Assembly (NCBI GenBank): GCA_021741245.1
Contig: JAIOYF010000008.1
Location: 1 to 64,000, forward strand
Length of the DNA stretch: 64,000 nucleotides
Source: Paracoccaceae bacterium
Lineage (GTDB): Bacteria > Pseudomonadota > Alphaproteobacteria > Rhodobacterales > Rhodobacteraceae
Direction: 5' to 3'
Part shown: positions 1-9,356 of the stretch, in pieces
Numbering within the stretch: position 1 is the first letter of the stretch
Layout: every line of letters begins with the position of its first letter
Notes under the pieces: model-generated
Seen by the model: only the letters and a program-made list of their open reading frames with translations
The model's database searches: none
Told to the model about the DNA's origin: nothing
Program-made: the position numbers and the translations under genes

Positions 1-140
1 AAATTTACGCGCGTTTGGCGGGACAGAGCAAAAAATGCCAGAGATGGGGTGGATCGCAGTTCCGCCCCATCCACCGCAAGACCGCTTTTGAGGCGTAGGA
101 GCCGAACTTGATGTCACGCCGAACGCCCGCAATCCGCCCT

Positions 141-851
141 TTATGTCGATAAGGGCAAGGCATTGAGGTCCGCTCGGACCTGTCGCCACCCCGGCATATT
201 CCTATCCATGATGCCCACGAACACGTCATCGTGGCACGGCGCAAGGAGGTGGGCCAATTCATGCAGGACCACGTAATCCAGGGATTGGAGCGGCTTTTGG
301 GCAAGGTCCAGATTTAACCAAATAAGGCCTTTTTCAGGATTGCAGCTACCCCATTTCGTTCGCATCCGCTTTATCCCCCAACGTGGTGTCGCAACGCCCA
401 GACGTTCGGCCCATTTTGCAACTCGGGGTGATGCTCGCTCTTTCAGTTGCGCTCGGGACCAATCCTTGAACCACAGGGCCTTTTGCTGAGATGTTGCCTC
501 TTCCGGCACCGTCATGATCAGGCGATCCGATCCCTCAGGTTGGATTGAACCCCTTCTCGTGGCAGCGGTTTTGACCATGAGACGAAGGGGGCGGCCGAAG
601 AAAAAATGGGTTTCTCCTGACACGTATTGCCGTTCGGTTTGGCGGGCTTGTCCCTCGAATTCGCGCTGCTTCTTCTTGATCCAGCCAAGCCGTGTCACGA
701 CCGCCACCCGGATCGCGTCCTCACTGATGGCCGGCGGAGCCGCTACCCGAACACGGCCATGGGGCGGATAGACACCGATATGCAGGTTCTTGATCGGTTT
801 GCGGATCAGTTCAACCGAAAGTCCTGCGATTTCAAAGAGTTCAGTACTCAT
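141..851 (-). CDS. YgjP-like zinc metallopeptidase (M48/SprT-like)
   Basis: 236-residue protein of the YgjP/DUF45 family, predicted cytosolic zinc metallopeptidase. The metal site is visible as HELAH in the context YVVLHELAHLL near residue 195, with a further downstream His in the family style (LAPCHDD). The region before it (RMRTKWGSCN) is the conserved YgjP lead-in. Its start lies inside the last codons of hsdR (11-base overlap), so the two are translationally linked. Proteins of this family are often found as a fourth gene in type I restriction-modification operons; the substrate there is unknown to me. No signal peptide or membrane segment is seen. The 140 bases to its left contain nothing I can support. 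Confidence 0.85.
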   Translation of the reverse strand: MSTELFEIAGLSVELIRKPIKNLHIGVYPPHGRVRVAAPPAISEDAIRVAVVTRLGWIKKKQREFEGQARQTERQYVSGETHFFFGRPLRLMVKTAATRRGSIQPEGSDRLIMTVPEEATSQQKALWFKDWSRAQLKERASPRVAKWAERLGVATPRWGIKRMRTKWGSCNPEKGLIWLNLDLAQKPLQSLDYVVLHELAHLLAPCHDDVFVGIMDRNMPGWRQVRADLNALPLST

Positions 852-3800
852 CGTGCGACCGGATGATCTCGATAACGTTGTCGACAGCTTCCTCTGTCCA
901 AAGGATATCGATAAGCTTTCTCCGCAGCATCCGTTCCTTCATCCTGTTCCCGCGCCAGCCGGTTTGGGCCGTGCTTCGGATTGCTTCATCCACTGCCACA
1001 GTCGCAGCCTCATCCTGGCCGAGGTTGTCGTAAAGCGCCTTGCGCCCTGGCGATGTCATGGAAGAGGGGTATTCCCCGCCATGCCCTGCCTTCACCGCCC
1101 TGACCAGCGCAGCGATCTTTTCCAGGTATTCGGCATAGGCAATCGCGTCATCCTTCCGCTTCTTGACGAGGTCGGTCAGAAGTTCGGACATCCGTTCATA
1201 GAACTTCGGGTTCACAGGCGTTTCGTCGATGATCAACCTGCGAACGTTGTTCTCGATTGCCTCGGCCACGTTCTCTCGCTTCGATTTCAGGGCCTCGGGC
1301 AATTCGCCCTCGATTGCCGCTCCCTTGCTCGCGACCAGATCGATCAGGCTGATGTCATCGAGGTGAGAGATCACAGCTGACTCTTCCGCCTTGATGTAGG
1401 TGTCGATCAGGTGCCGCATCGCAGGCTCGAACTGCTTCATGTCGACCGCATCACCGCTGTGAAGGCGCACGGCATCCCGGAGTGAGATCGCGCGTTCGAC
1501 CTCGCCGCGATACTGTGCCAGTTGCAGGTCGTTGACGCCTGACGCGCCAGGATCATCAGCTACGGCTCCGAAGGACCGGGCATAGGCCCCGGCAAGCTTG
1601 TATAACGCTTGACGCCGCCGCGCTTTTTCCTCGGCCTGTGGATCGCTCTCCCATCCTCCGGGGCTGGAGAACCAGGAAAGAACCTCGGCGTCGCCCTTGG
1701 GCTGTTCCACCGGGTCGAGCAGTCCGAACCAAGCGTCGCGCGCGGTCATCAGGTCTTCGCCCGCCTTTTCGGCCCGCGACGAAATCAACCCCTCGACATC
1801 GGCCGCATCAAAGGCATCGAAAGCACCGGAGGTGTAATCCTCAACCGCGGTTTCGATGTTCTTGAACAGGTCTTTGTAATCAACGACGTAGCCGTAGTCC
1901 TTGTCCTCGCCATCCAAGCGGTTCACCCGACAGATCGCCTGAAACAGGCCATGATCCCGCATTTGCTTGTCGATGTAGATATATGTGGCCGTCGGCGCAT
2001 CAAACCCGGTCAGCAGGCGGCTGACGACGATCAGCAGTTTCATCTGTGCCGGTTCCTTGCGGAACTTCCGCAGGGCTTCGGTTTCGTAGGCGTCCTCGTC
2101 CGTGGCCAGTTCGGTCATCAACTGGTCATAGACCTTGTAGACGTATTGCTTTTCCGTCTCGCCCATCCCGGCTTCTTCGCCGGTCAGTTCCGACGCGGTT
2201 CGCTTGTAGGATGTGACGATGGCGCATTTCTTGGCCAGATCGGACCCGGAATTCCGGAATATCTGGAAAAGGCGGCAGGCCTCGGGGATCGAGCCTGCCA
2301 CCAGCATGGCGTTGCCGCGACCGGCCTTCAGGCGCGGCTTCAGCTCCATATCCATGATGATGTCATTGGCGATCTGTTCCAGCCGATCCTTGGAGGACAG
2401 CACCCGTTGCAGCGTGCCCCAGCGCTGTTTCAGGGTGGCCTTGGCCACCGGGGTAAGGCCCTTGGTCTTGGCCTCGAACCATTCGTCGATCTTCTTTGGC
2501 GAAGCCACGCGCTGGTCGATGTCGCGCGCTTCATAGCGCAGGTCCAGGACGACGCCATCCGCGACCGCTTCGTTGAAGCGGTAAGGGGTGCCGATATATG
2601 GCCCGAATATCTCCAGGGATGTCTGCTTGTCTGAACGCAAAAGCGGCGTGCCGGTGAAGCCGTAAAACACGGCATCCGGCAGGATCATCCGCATGGTCCG
2701 CGCAAGCTTGCCTGATTGGGTCCGATGCGCCTCGTCGATGAAGACAAAGAACTCGCCCACCGGCGCACCGATCTGGCCGCGCTGGATGTCGGCGATCATC
2801 GCGCCCAGCTCATCCTCTTCCCGCCGCCCGAATTTATGGACCAGCGACGAAACTACCCGGTCCTTCGGGTCGGCAAGCGCTGCCAGCAGGTCGGCGCCGG
2901 ATTTTGCGCGGCGGACCTTGTCGCCGGTGTTGCCGAACACCGCCTCGATCTGGTCGTCCAGTTCCTTGCGGTCGGTCACCACCAGAATCCGCGCATCGGG
3001 CCGTGCCTCGCGGATCCAGCGGGCCAGCATCACCATGATCAGGCTTTTGCCCGAGCCTTGGGTCTGCCAGATGATCCCGCCCGTTTTCGCCGCCACCGCA
3101 TGTTGCGCGGCCTTCACGGCGAAATACTGGTTCGGGCGGGCGACCTTCTTAATCCCAGCATCAAACAGGATGAAATCGTTGATCAATTCCAGAAACCGCG
3201 CGGGCGTCAGCATCTGCGACACGTCGCGGTCGAGGGGCAGGGCGGTCGCACTTTCCTCCTTCCAGGCCAGCCAATAGGGTTGCGGGGTCTGGATCGCGGC
3301 ATAGCGCAGGCCCTGCATGTCGTTCCCGGCAAGGGTGATCTGAACGGTGGTGAAGAAGTGTCGGATGAATTCAGGGCGCTGGTTGTCCAGCGTCTGGCGA
3401 ATGCCCGCACCAAGATCGACAGTGGATTTCTTCAACTCCACCACGCCCATGGCGATGCCGTTCACATAGATCACCAGATCGGGCCGCTTGTTATAGGCCT
3501 TGGGGGACTTCGCCGTGATAGCCACCTCTTCCGCCACGCCCAGATCATTGGCGGCGGGGTTGTCCCAATCGACAAAGCGCACGGTGACGGGGGCCTCGCC
3601 GGGGCCGGGGGTGACCTGCACGCCATAGCGCAGCATGTCATAGGTGGCGCGGTTCGCCTCATACAGCTTCAGCCCGTCCATGCGGGCGGCGCGTTGCAAC
3701 TCGGTGATGGCGCGGGTTGCCACATCGGGGTCATGGCCGCGCGCGATCAGCCATGGGCGCAACAGGCTGGGTTCGATATTGGCGTTGCCTTCGCGTTTTT

Positions 3801-3912
3801 GCCAATCACCAAGGTAGCGCCAGCCGAGGCCGCTGACTGTGCCAGAGGTATCGCCGCACATCTGCGCGATCATGCGGTTCTGCGTGGCACGTTCCGGATC
3901 GCCGATGGCCAT
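841..3912 (-). CDS. hsdR: Type I restriction enzyme R subunit (HsdR)
   Basis: 1023 residues, full length for HsdR, the ATP-dependent translocase/nuclease of a type I restriction system. The N-terminal PD-(D/E)xK nuclease core is visible as D145 with E159-x-K161 (RPDLVIY then VVELKK). The superfamily 2 helicase follows: Walker A in TQGSGKS around residues 284-290, and the DEAH box at 393-396 in FIDEAHR. A helical C-terminal part for complex assembly follows. The start has a good ribosome site (AAGGGGG). It lies 32 bases after hsdS in an hsdM-hsdS-hsdR order and overlaps the metallopeptidase gene downstream. All key residues look intact, so the enzyme should be active. Confidence 0.95.
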   Translation of the reverse strand: MAIGDPERATQNRMIAQMCGDTSGTVSGLGWRYLGDWQKREGNANIEPSLLRPWLIARGHDPDVATRAITELQRAARMDGLKLYEANRATYDMLRYGVQVTPGPGEAPVTVRFVDWDNPAANDLGVAEEVAITAKSPKAYNKRPDLVIYVNGIAMGVVELKKSTVDLGAGIRQTLDNQRPEFIRHFFTTVQITLAGNDMQGLRYAAIQTPQPYWLAWKEESATALPLDRDVSQMLTPARFLELINDFILFDAGIKKVARPNQYFAVKAAQHAVAAKTGGIIWQTQGSGKSLIMVMLARWIREARPDARILVVTDRKELDDQIEAVFGNTGDKVRRAKSGADLLAALADPKDRVVSSLVHKFGRREEDELGAMIADIQRGQIGAPVGEFFVFIDEAHRTQSGKLARTMRMILPDAVFYGFTGTPLLRSDKQTSLEIFGPYIGTPYRFNEAVADGVVLDLRYEARDIDQRVASPKKIDEWFEAKTKGLTPVAKATLKQRWGTLQRVLSSKDRLEQIANDIIMDMELKPRLKAGRGNAMLVAGSIPEACRLFQIFRNSGSDLAKKCAIVTSYKRTASELTGEEAGMGETEKQYVYKVYDQLMTELATDEDAYETEALRKFRKEPAQMKLLIVVSRLLTGFDAPTATYIYIDKQMRDHGLFQAICRVNRLDGEDKDYGYVVDYKDLFKNIETAVEDYTSGAFDAFDAADVEGLISSRAEKAGEDLMTARDAWFGLLDPVEQPKGDAEVLSWFSSPGGWESDPQAEEKARRRQALYKLAGAYARSFGAVADDPGASGVNDLQLAQYRGEVERAISLRDAVRLHSGDAVDMKQFEPAMRHLIDTYIKAEESAVISHLDDISLIDLVASKGAAIEGELPEALKSKRENVAEAIENNVRRLIIDETPVNPKFYERMSELLTDLVKKRKDDAIAYAEYLEKIAALVRAVKAGHGGEYPSSMTSPGRKALYDNLGQDEAATVAVDEAIRSTAQTGWRGNRMKERMLRRKLIDILWTEEAVDNVIEIIRSHDEY

Positions 3913-3944
3913 GAAAATACCCCCTTAAAATACTGTCACCTGAG

Positions 3945-5108
3945 TCAGACCAGCCTGACCCGCCCTGTCAAAAGATTCTGCATCATCCCCTCCTTCACCG
4001 CCCGCGCCTTGCCGAGGCGGGACTCGAGGGTCTGGATTTCGGCGTCTATGTCGGAGAGGACTGCGGCGATGGCCTTCTGCTCTAGCCCATCCAAGGGAAC
4101 GTCAATCTCGATTTTCTTAATCTTCTCAACAGACAGGCCGGGCTGAGCGGACGATTCAGACACTTTGTTGAGGTCCGCATACTCCAGCCTATGCGAAATG
4201 AACTGCTGACAATTGGGCGCGGTCGCTTTGCAAACAATCGCATGTTCTGATGCGAAGATTTTTCCAACTGTATGGGTGACGACACCGCAAAGCGCTCCCT
4301 GGCGGCCAACCAAGGTGCATTCGCCATCACGGTTGAAGCTGTTTGTAAACCCACGCAAGCCGTTTCCACCAAAAACCGGATAATCTCCCTCTTCGTGGAT
4401 GAATGCAGAGGTAATCGCGTCTCCGCTTTTCATGGACATAAGGTCGCCCAGCCGCTTCACCTCCCACTCCCCCGAGAACCCCGGGAGGCGGCGGCGGGCG
4501 GTGAGGAGATCTTGCATCGCGCCCTGCTTGATCAGGCGCTTCTTGGCGATCACCCGCTCCAACCCCGCCACCACCGCATCCGCATCCGACAACGCAGCGG
4601 CGATGGCCTGTTGTTCGCGGAGAGGGGGGAGGGGTAGCGGAACTGTAACGAACTTGTCCTTTGGCAGGTGGGCGATACTTGTTTGCGTGGCAAAGTTGGT
4701 CAAGAAGCCGGTTTTCGCGTAATACTCCAGCAGATACCGCATCAGGACCGGTAAGTAGCTTCCTCTTGGCCTCAACCGGTGAAGCGCCTTCTGGAAATAG
4801 CAGTCATCCAGCTGATCTTGCCAAATGGCGGCGCGTCCAATGTCGCCGCCCTCGCAGACCAACAAATCGCCAGTCTGGAGGCGATACTTTCGCATGTCGC
4901 CTTCAGTTAATTTGATCTGATCAAGATCGGACAAGTCAACGCGCCCCCATTGAACCGAACGGTTTCCGAGGTAGGGCTTTGGCGTGCCGATGTTCTTTTC
5001 AGCATCAAGCATTTTTCCGAGAATGACATGAAACTGCGCGCCCACCGTTGAGATCGTCCAGTCAGCCGGGAATTTCGCTGGCAGTAGAGCATTGTCCGGC
5101 TCACTCAT
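3945..5108 (-). CDS. hsdS: Type I restriction system specificity subunit (HsdS)
   Basis: 387-residue DNA-recognition subunit that directs both methylation and cleavage. It has the usual two-fold layout: target recognition domain 1, a conserved helical spacer containing LPPLREQQAIAAALSD near residue 180, target recognition domain 2, and a second spacer with QKAIAAVLSDIDAEI near the C-terminus. The two spacers are visibly similar to each other, as expected for the half-subunit repeat. The start codon overlaps the hsdM stop as ATGA, so translation is coupled. The recognition domains cannot be assigned a DNA target from sequence alone. The second half has lower GC in places, consistent with recombination of the recognition domain, which is common in hsdS. 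Confidence 0.93.
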   Translation of the reverse strand: MSEPDNALLPAKFPADWTISTVGAQFHVILGKMLDAEKNIGTPKPYLGNRSVQWGRVDLSDLDQIKLTEGDMRKYRLQTGDLLVCEGGDIGRAAIWQDQLDDCYFQKALHRLRPRGSYLPVLMRYLLEYYAKTGFLTNFATQTSIAHLPKDKFVTVPLPLPPLREQQAIAAALSDADAVVAGLERVIAKKRLIKQGAMQDLLTARRRLPGFSGEWEVKRLGDLMSMKSGDAITSAFIHEEGDYPVFGGNGLRGFTNSFNRDGECTLVGRQGALCGVVTHTVGKIFASEHAIVCKATAPNCQQFISHRLEYADLNKVSESSAQPGLSVEKIKKIEIDVPLDGLEQKAIAAVLSDIDAEIQTLESRLGKARAVKEGMMQNLLTGRVRLV

Positions 5109-7543
5109 CCCGCCACCCCCATAGCCGCCAGATGCCCGGCCACCCGCGCCTCCAGCCCGGCCAGATCCTCCATGATCTGCGGCAGGGTCTGGCCATAGCG
5201 TTCGGTCAGCACCCGCACGCGGGCGGTCAGGGATTCCGTGCGCGCCTCAACCTCGGCCCCGATGGCCGCCGTGATGTCGGCCAGCCATTTGTCCTGCCCC
5301 ACAAGCGTCTGGATCTCGCCCATGGTCAGGGCGGGGTATTTCTTCAGCACGGCCTCGGTCAGCTTGGCCTCGGCCTCTTTCGCCGCCCGCTTCGTCTCGG
5401 CCTCCCCTTCAAACAGCGCGGCCACCTGTTTCAGTAGGGCCTTTTCGTCTGGCTCTAGGCCCCTGTCCTTCAGGCGCGCTTTCACGCCGCCCGCCGTCAG
5501 CTTGCCGGTGTCGGCCATCAGTTCCTCGAACAGCCCGCCCTCGACCCCATGTTCCTCGGCCAGTTCCTCGATCTCGCGCCCCAGTTCCTCGGCCCTGGCG
5601 GTGGCCTGATCCAGCGCCGCCTTTATGTCTGCGAAAAAGCGCGCGATGATCAGGCGCGGGGGGATCACATCGGCCACAAGGCGCACCTTGTTCACTGTCA
5701 GGTCGCCCTCTTCCAGCCATTTCACCTTGCCGTCGTCGGTGGTTTCCTTGCGCGCCTCACGCAATTCGCGCGCGGCCAGCCAGCCGCCGCCCGCGATGAT
5801 GAACACATCATCCTGCAGGGTGGCGGCCCAATAGGCCATCAGGCGCTGATAGGCCTCATATTTGTCAACCAGCGGGGCGGGGTCGAAACGGGTCAGCATA
5901 TCCTCGGCAATGGCGTGGATCAGGTTGCGCGGGTGGTCCCCCTGTTTGATGCCCATCAGCAGGGGAGTGTTGGCCGCGATCCAGCCGTTCAGGATGGCGG
6001 TGACCTGTGCGCGGAAGGCCGCGAAATCCGGGTGGTTGCGGATGGTGGCTCGGACCTGATCGGGGGCAACCAGCGGATCAGCATAGCCTTTGCGAGGGTT
6101 CGGCCCGAACAGCGTAGCGCGCAGGGTGGGCATGACGGCCCAGAAATCATCCAGCGCATCGATGTCCCGCTCTGGCACGCCGCCATGCAGGTGGGCGGTG
6201 ATGTCCTGCAAATCCTCGGGGTCGGAACCGTCGATGTAGCGGGGGATGTTCAGGTTAAAGTCGTTGCGGGTGATCTCGTCGAAGGGGACGAGGCGGGAAT
6301 ATCCATGGATGGTCTGCTGGCGGGTGAAGGCGTCAATGATCTTGTGGATGTCCCGCTCGCGCAGGCGGTTCTTGTTGCCGTCCTTGAGGAAGCCCTTTGA
6401 GGCGTCGATCATGAAGACGGGGCGGTTGGCTTGGGCTTGCGCCTTGTCCAGAACGATGATCGAGGCAGGGATGCCGGTGCCATAGAACAGGTTGGCAGGC
6501 AGGCCGATGACGCCCTTGATAAGCCCTCGTTTCAGGATCTTCTCGCGCAGCTTGGCCTCGGCATTGCCACGGAACAGAACGCCATGCGGCAGGATGGCTG
6601 CGCCCGATCCGGTGGCCTTCATCGAGGCGAGGATGTGCAAGAGGAACGCGAAGTCGCCGTTCTTGGCCGGTGGGTCACCATCGATGAAGCGACCATATTT
6701 CGTTTCTTCGGTCAGGCCCGAGGCCCAAGCCTTGGCCGAGAAGGGCGGGTTGGCGACAACGAAGTCAAAGGTCTCAAGGCTGTGGGCATCCGCAAGAAAA
6801 TGCGGTTCGGCGATGACATCGCCTTGCGCGACCTCGGCGGTGGCGCGGTTGTGCATGATCATGTTCATGCGGGCGAGGCCACGGGTGGCGATGTCCATTT
6901 CCTGCCCGAAGATGGTGATCGGCACGCGGGCCGTCTCGGCGGCTTTCAGCAGAAGCGAGCCCGAGCCGCAGGTCGGATCATAGACTGTCTGCTTTGGGCT
7001 GGTCGCCCGACTGACCCCCGCCACGGCGGCCACGACGCGCGACACCTCGGCCGGCGTATAGAACTGGCCTTTGGACTTGCCGGCTTCGGTCGCGAAGTTC
7101 CGCATCAGGTATTCGTAGGCGTCGCCAAGAATGTCGTCACCATCGGCGCGGTTTTTCGAAAAGTTCAGTTCTTCCCGGCTGAAGATGTTGATCAACGTGG
7201 TCAGGGTGTTGATCATCTTCGGGCCACGCCCGAATTTTTCCGGGTCGTTGAAAAAGGCCCGGTCGATCACCCCACTGAGGTCGTTCTCCTCGGCGATGCG
7301 GGCAATGATGGTGTCCATTCCCTCGCCGATGTTCTTGGACCCGCGCAGGGCTTTCATGTCGGAAAAAGAAGCGCCAGCCGGTACTTCGATCAACGCATCG
7401 GGCTGGCCGGCGCGGTCAGAGACATATTTCACGAAAAGCAGGGTGAGGATGTAATCCTTGTAAAGCGAGGCATCCATGCCGCCCCGGAGCTGGTCGCAGC
7501 TTTCCCAGAGGGACCGGTAAATGTCGCTCTTCTTGATGGCCAT
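5105..7543 (-). CDS. hsdM: Type I DNA methyltransferase subunit (HsdM)
   Basis: N6-adenine DNA methyltransferase and core of the type I complex. From the chosen start it has 812 residues. The order is an N-terminal helical domain (starting MAIKKSDIYRSLWESC), the QFYTP motif at 160-164, the S-adenosylmethionine motif DPTCGSG at 189-195 and the catalytic NPPF at 265-268. A long charged C-terminal part of about 350 residues follows, rich in Glu, Lys and Ala and probably coiled coil. The open frame extends 134 codons further upstream, but I chose the ATG at 7543 because it has an AAGGGG ribosome site and matches the family N-terminus, while the upstream extension looks non-coding. At about 810 residues it is longer than classical EcoKI-type HsdM (about 530). 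Confidence 0.93.
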   Translation of the reverse strand: MAIKKSDIYRSLWESCDQLRGGMDASLYKDYILTLLFVKYVSDRAGQPDALIEVPAGASFSDMKALRGSKNIGEGMDTIIARIAEENDLSGVIDRAFFNDPEKFGRGPKMINTLTTLINIFSREELNFSKNRADGDDILGDAYEYLMRNFATEAGKSKGQFYTPAEVSRVVAAVAGVSRATSPKQTVYDPTCGSGSLLLKAAETARVPITIFGQEMDIATRGLARMNMIMHNRATAEVAQGDVIAEPHFLADAHSLETFDFVVANPPFSAKAWASGLTEETKYGRFIDGDPPAKNGDFAFLLHILASMKATGSGAAILPHGVLFRGNAEAKLREKILKRGLIKGVIGLPANLFYGTGIPASIIVLDKAQAQANRPVFMIDASKGFLKDGNKNRLRERDIHKIIDAFTRQQTIHGYSRLVPFDEITRNDFNLNIPRYIDGSDPEDLQDITAHLHGGVPERDIDALDDFWAVMPTLRATLFGPNPRKGYADPLVAPDQVRATIRNHPDFAAFRAQVTAILNGWIAANTPLLMGIKQGDHPRNLIHAIAEDMLTRFDPAPLVDKYEAYQRLMAYWAATLQDDVFIIAGGGWLAARELREARKETTDDGKVKWLEEGDLTVNKVRLVADVIPPRLIIARFFADIKAALDQATARAEELGREIEELAEEHGVEGGLFEELMADTGKLTAGGVKARLKDRGLEPDEKALLKQVAALFEGEAETKRAAKEAEAKLTEAVLKKYPALTMGEIQTLVGQDKWLADITAAIGAEVEARTESLTARVRVLTERYGQTLPQIMEDLAGLEARVAGHLAAMGVAG

Positions 7544-8108
7544 GGACCGCCCCTTCTCGAAATCTCTCCGGTTTTCAGTTTGATAGGGCCTATTTGTCCA
7601 GAATGACAGCCTGCGGTGCGCCGAAGGCACTGCTTTGTTGGCTTGAACCTCTTGGGGAAGAAAGCGTGGGGGGATGCATTGGTCTGCGGCTTCGACACGC
7701 TTGCTTATCTCTGGGTCCCCGCGGTGGAGCAGGCAGGACGAAACTGGCACAAAGTTTGTTTTTCCCACCGTGCCAGCGGGGCGGTCAAGGGGGCCCTTTG
7801 GTGCCTGTGGCTCGCGATCCCAGCCAGATATCAACGAGTGATTTGCACACAGATGCAAGGTTTCTTGAAACTGGGTTCGACGGAGGCTGACCACCAGCCC
7901 GGATCGACGGTTTGCGAATTTCTGAAACTTCGCTTTTTCCTCCACGGACAGGGCGTCATTTTCACTTTTTCGCAGATAAATCAGTGTGTTGACTCGTTTT
8001 AGTAATTCTGGTGCTTGGCGCCATCAGAAGAATCACCGCCGCCGGTGCTGGCTGTTCCAACCCAGCGGACGAAGGTGACTTTACCTAGGTCAACGAAGGA
8101 CAAAGACC
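7544..8108. other. Divergent intergenic region between hsdM and the AAA+ ATPase leader
   Basis: About 560 bases with no convincing gene; the open frames crossing it lack family resemblance and ribosome sites. It must hold the promoter of the leftward hsd operon and probably that of the rightward accessory genes. The part around 7840-8030 is clearly richer in A and T than the flanks. It has two similar short motifs, TTTCTTGAAACT near 7860 and TTTCTGAAACT near 7920. One boundary of the inserted block may lie here, but I found no clear terminal repeat. Confidence 0.5.
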
Positions 8109-8159
8109 ATGAAACATCACGACTGGTCTATCGACAGACCTTGGCTGTTTGAGGCCTGA
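8109..8159 (+). CDS. Possible 16-residue leader peptide before the AAA+ ATPase
   Basis: Mini-ORF encoding MKHHDWSIDRPWLFEA. An SD-like GAAGGA stands about 9 bases before its ATG. It ends in a short AGGCC/GGCCT stem (8152-8166), and about 100 bases separate it from the ATPase gene. A strong hairpin (8199-8229) lies in between, so it could act as a leader or attenuator-type ORF. It is too short for family recognition and may be chance. Confidence 0.3.
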   Translation: MKHHDWSIDRPWLFEA

Positions 8160-8198
8160 GCGGCCTTAGGCATTCGTTTTTCCCAGAACTCAAAAACC

Positions 8199-8229
8199 AA
8201 GCTGCCGGGCGCATTTCGCCCGCCGGCTT
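8199..8229 (+). promoter_or_regulatory. GC-rich hairpin in the leader of the AAA+ ATPase gene
   Basis: Arms 8199-8211 and 8217-8229 pair at 11 of 13 positions around a 5-base loop (CATTT), about 30 bases before the ATPase start. No U-run follows directly, so it is not a simple terminator. It may control read-through or translation of the ATPase gene. Confidence 0.5.
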
Positions 8230-8261
8230 CCCCATGCCGTCATCATAAGAAGGAAACCATC

Positions 8262-9356
8262 ATGGCTCGCATACCGTTCATCCTCGGGCACTTACCCGAT
8301 CCGAAGTTCACCAAATCCGGGATCGAGCGACGCTTGAAGCAGCATTTTCGACGCCTGAAAGCGCAAAAAGCCATGCTCGATCTGGCTGAAGAGGCTGTCG
8401 AAGATGTTGAAATTTACGGCGACAAAGACGCCAAAGAGATCCCTTGGAGTGCGAAGAGCAAGATCATCCGTCGTGCCGACCTGATGCACGCCTGTGTTCT
8501 CAAAAAATCTGTTTTCGCGCAACTGAAGCCCGAGGATCGCAAGCGCCTTGACGGAGTTGCGACAGGGATTTCGATTGTCGGTATTCCCTCGGGTCACCGT
8601 GCTGACGAGATTGCCGCAGCACTTCATGCTGATTTTCCATGGTTGGGGCCAGCAACAGAAGTCGTCTGGCATGGGTTGCGACGCTCGGTAGAACACGGCG
8701 ATCCTGGTGTGCGGATTTCGCCGCTTCTGCTCGATGGCCCGGCAGGTATTGGCAAAAGCCACCTTGCCCGAAAGCTGGCGAAACTGCTGGGCGTGCCTTC
8801 CATGGTCGTCGAAGCGACGAACGAGAATGCGAGCTTCGGCGTTGTTGGTTCCCAGAGAAGCTGGGGAAACTCAGCGCCGGGGCGCCTGATCAACTTCATC
8901 TTAAGCGAGGGGGTGGCGAACCCGATCGTAATCCTCGACGAGTTGGAAAAGGCCGGTGACGTTCGCGCAACCAAGGGCCAAAGCTATTCCCTGACGGAGG
9001 CACTGCTGCCGATGCTCGAACCTTTGTCGGCTGCACGCTGGACCTGTCCCTATTTCGAGGTGCCATTCGACATGCGCTGGGTCGGCTGGGTCATGACCAC
9101 GAACAATTTTCGCCTTTTGCCTGACCCACTGCTCAGTCGGTGCCCCCCGATCCGCCTTTCGGCCCCAACCATCGAGCAGCTGAAGGCATTTGCACGACGG
9201 CAGGGCGCCGACCGCAACCTGAGCGAGCTGTCGGTCGAGGCGATCTGCGAGGTCTTGGACCGTGCGGGCGCACGCGGATACCTGCCCGATCTTCGCGCTG
9301 TGATCAGGATGTTGGACCGTGCGGAATGGCTGGAGCGGAGGCCGCGGCTTCAGTGA
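8262..9356 (+). CDS. Lon-type AAA+ ATPase lacking a protease domain
   Basis: 364-residue AAA+ ATPase. Residues 1-130 are a charged helical region unlike the Lon substrate-binding domain. The ATPase core has Walker A GPAGIGKS at 159-166, Walker B VILDELEK at 223-230 (D226, E227), sensor-1 TTNN at 279-282 and a likely arginine finger in LLSRC (R293). The stretch with WGNSAPGRLI near 201-210 resembles the pore/substrate-loop region of the Lon ATPase, hence the Lon-type assignment. The chain stops after the small helical lid, with no Ser-Lys protease domain. A good ribosome site (AAGGAAA) precedes the ATG. It is on the same strand as the Tn7-like operon but 520 bases upstream of tnsA. It could be cargo, a defence ATPase or a transposition accessory protein; the sequence does not decide. 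Confidence 0.75.
   Translation: MARIPFILGHLPDPKFTKSGIERRLKQHFRRLKAQKAMLDLAEEAVEDVEIYGDKDAKEIPWSAKSKIIRRADLMHACVLKKSVFAQLKPEDRKRLDGVATGISIVGIPSGHRADEIAAALHADFPWLGPATEVVWHGLRRSVEHGDPGVRISPLLLDGPAGIGKSHLARKLAKLLGVPSMVVEATNENASFGVVGSQRSWGNSAPGRLINFILSEGVANPIVILDELEKAGDVRATKGQSYSLTEALLPMLEPLSAARWTCPYFEVPFDMRWVGWVMTTNNFRLLPDPLLSRCPPIRLSAPTIEQLKAFARRQGADRNLSELSVEAICEVLDRAGARGYLPDLRAVIRMLDRAEWLERRPRLQ

Noticed and set aside
7544-7945. In-frame extension adding 134 codons to hsdM
   Set aside because: The extension resembles no HsdM N-terminus, and a good ribosome site marks the ATG at 7543.
7616-8002. 128-codon plus-strand open frame between hsdM and the ATPase
   Set aside because: No ribosome site, unusual composition rich in Cys and Trp, no family resemblance.
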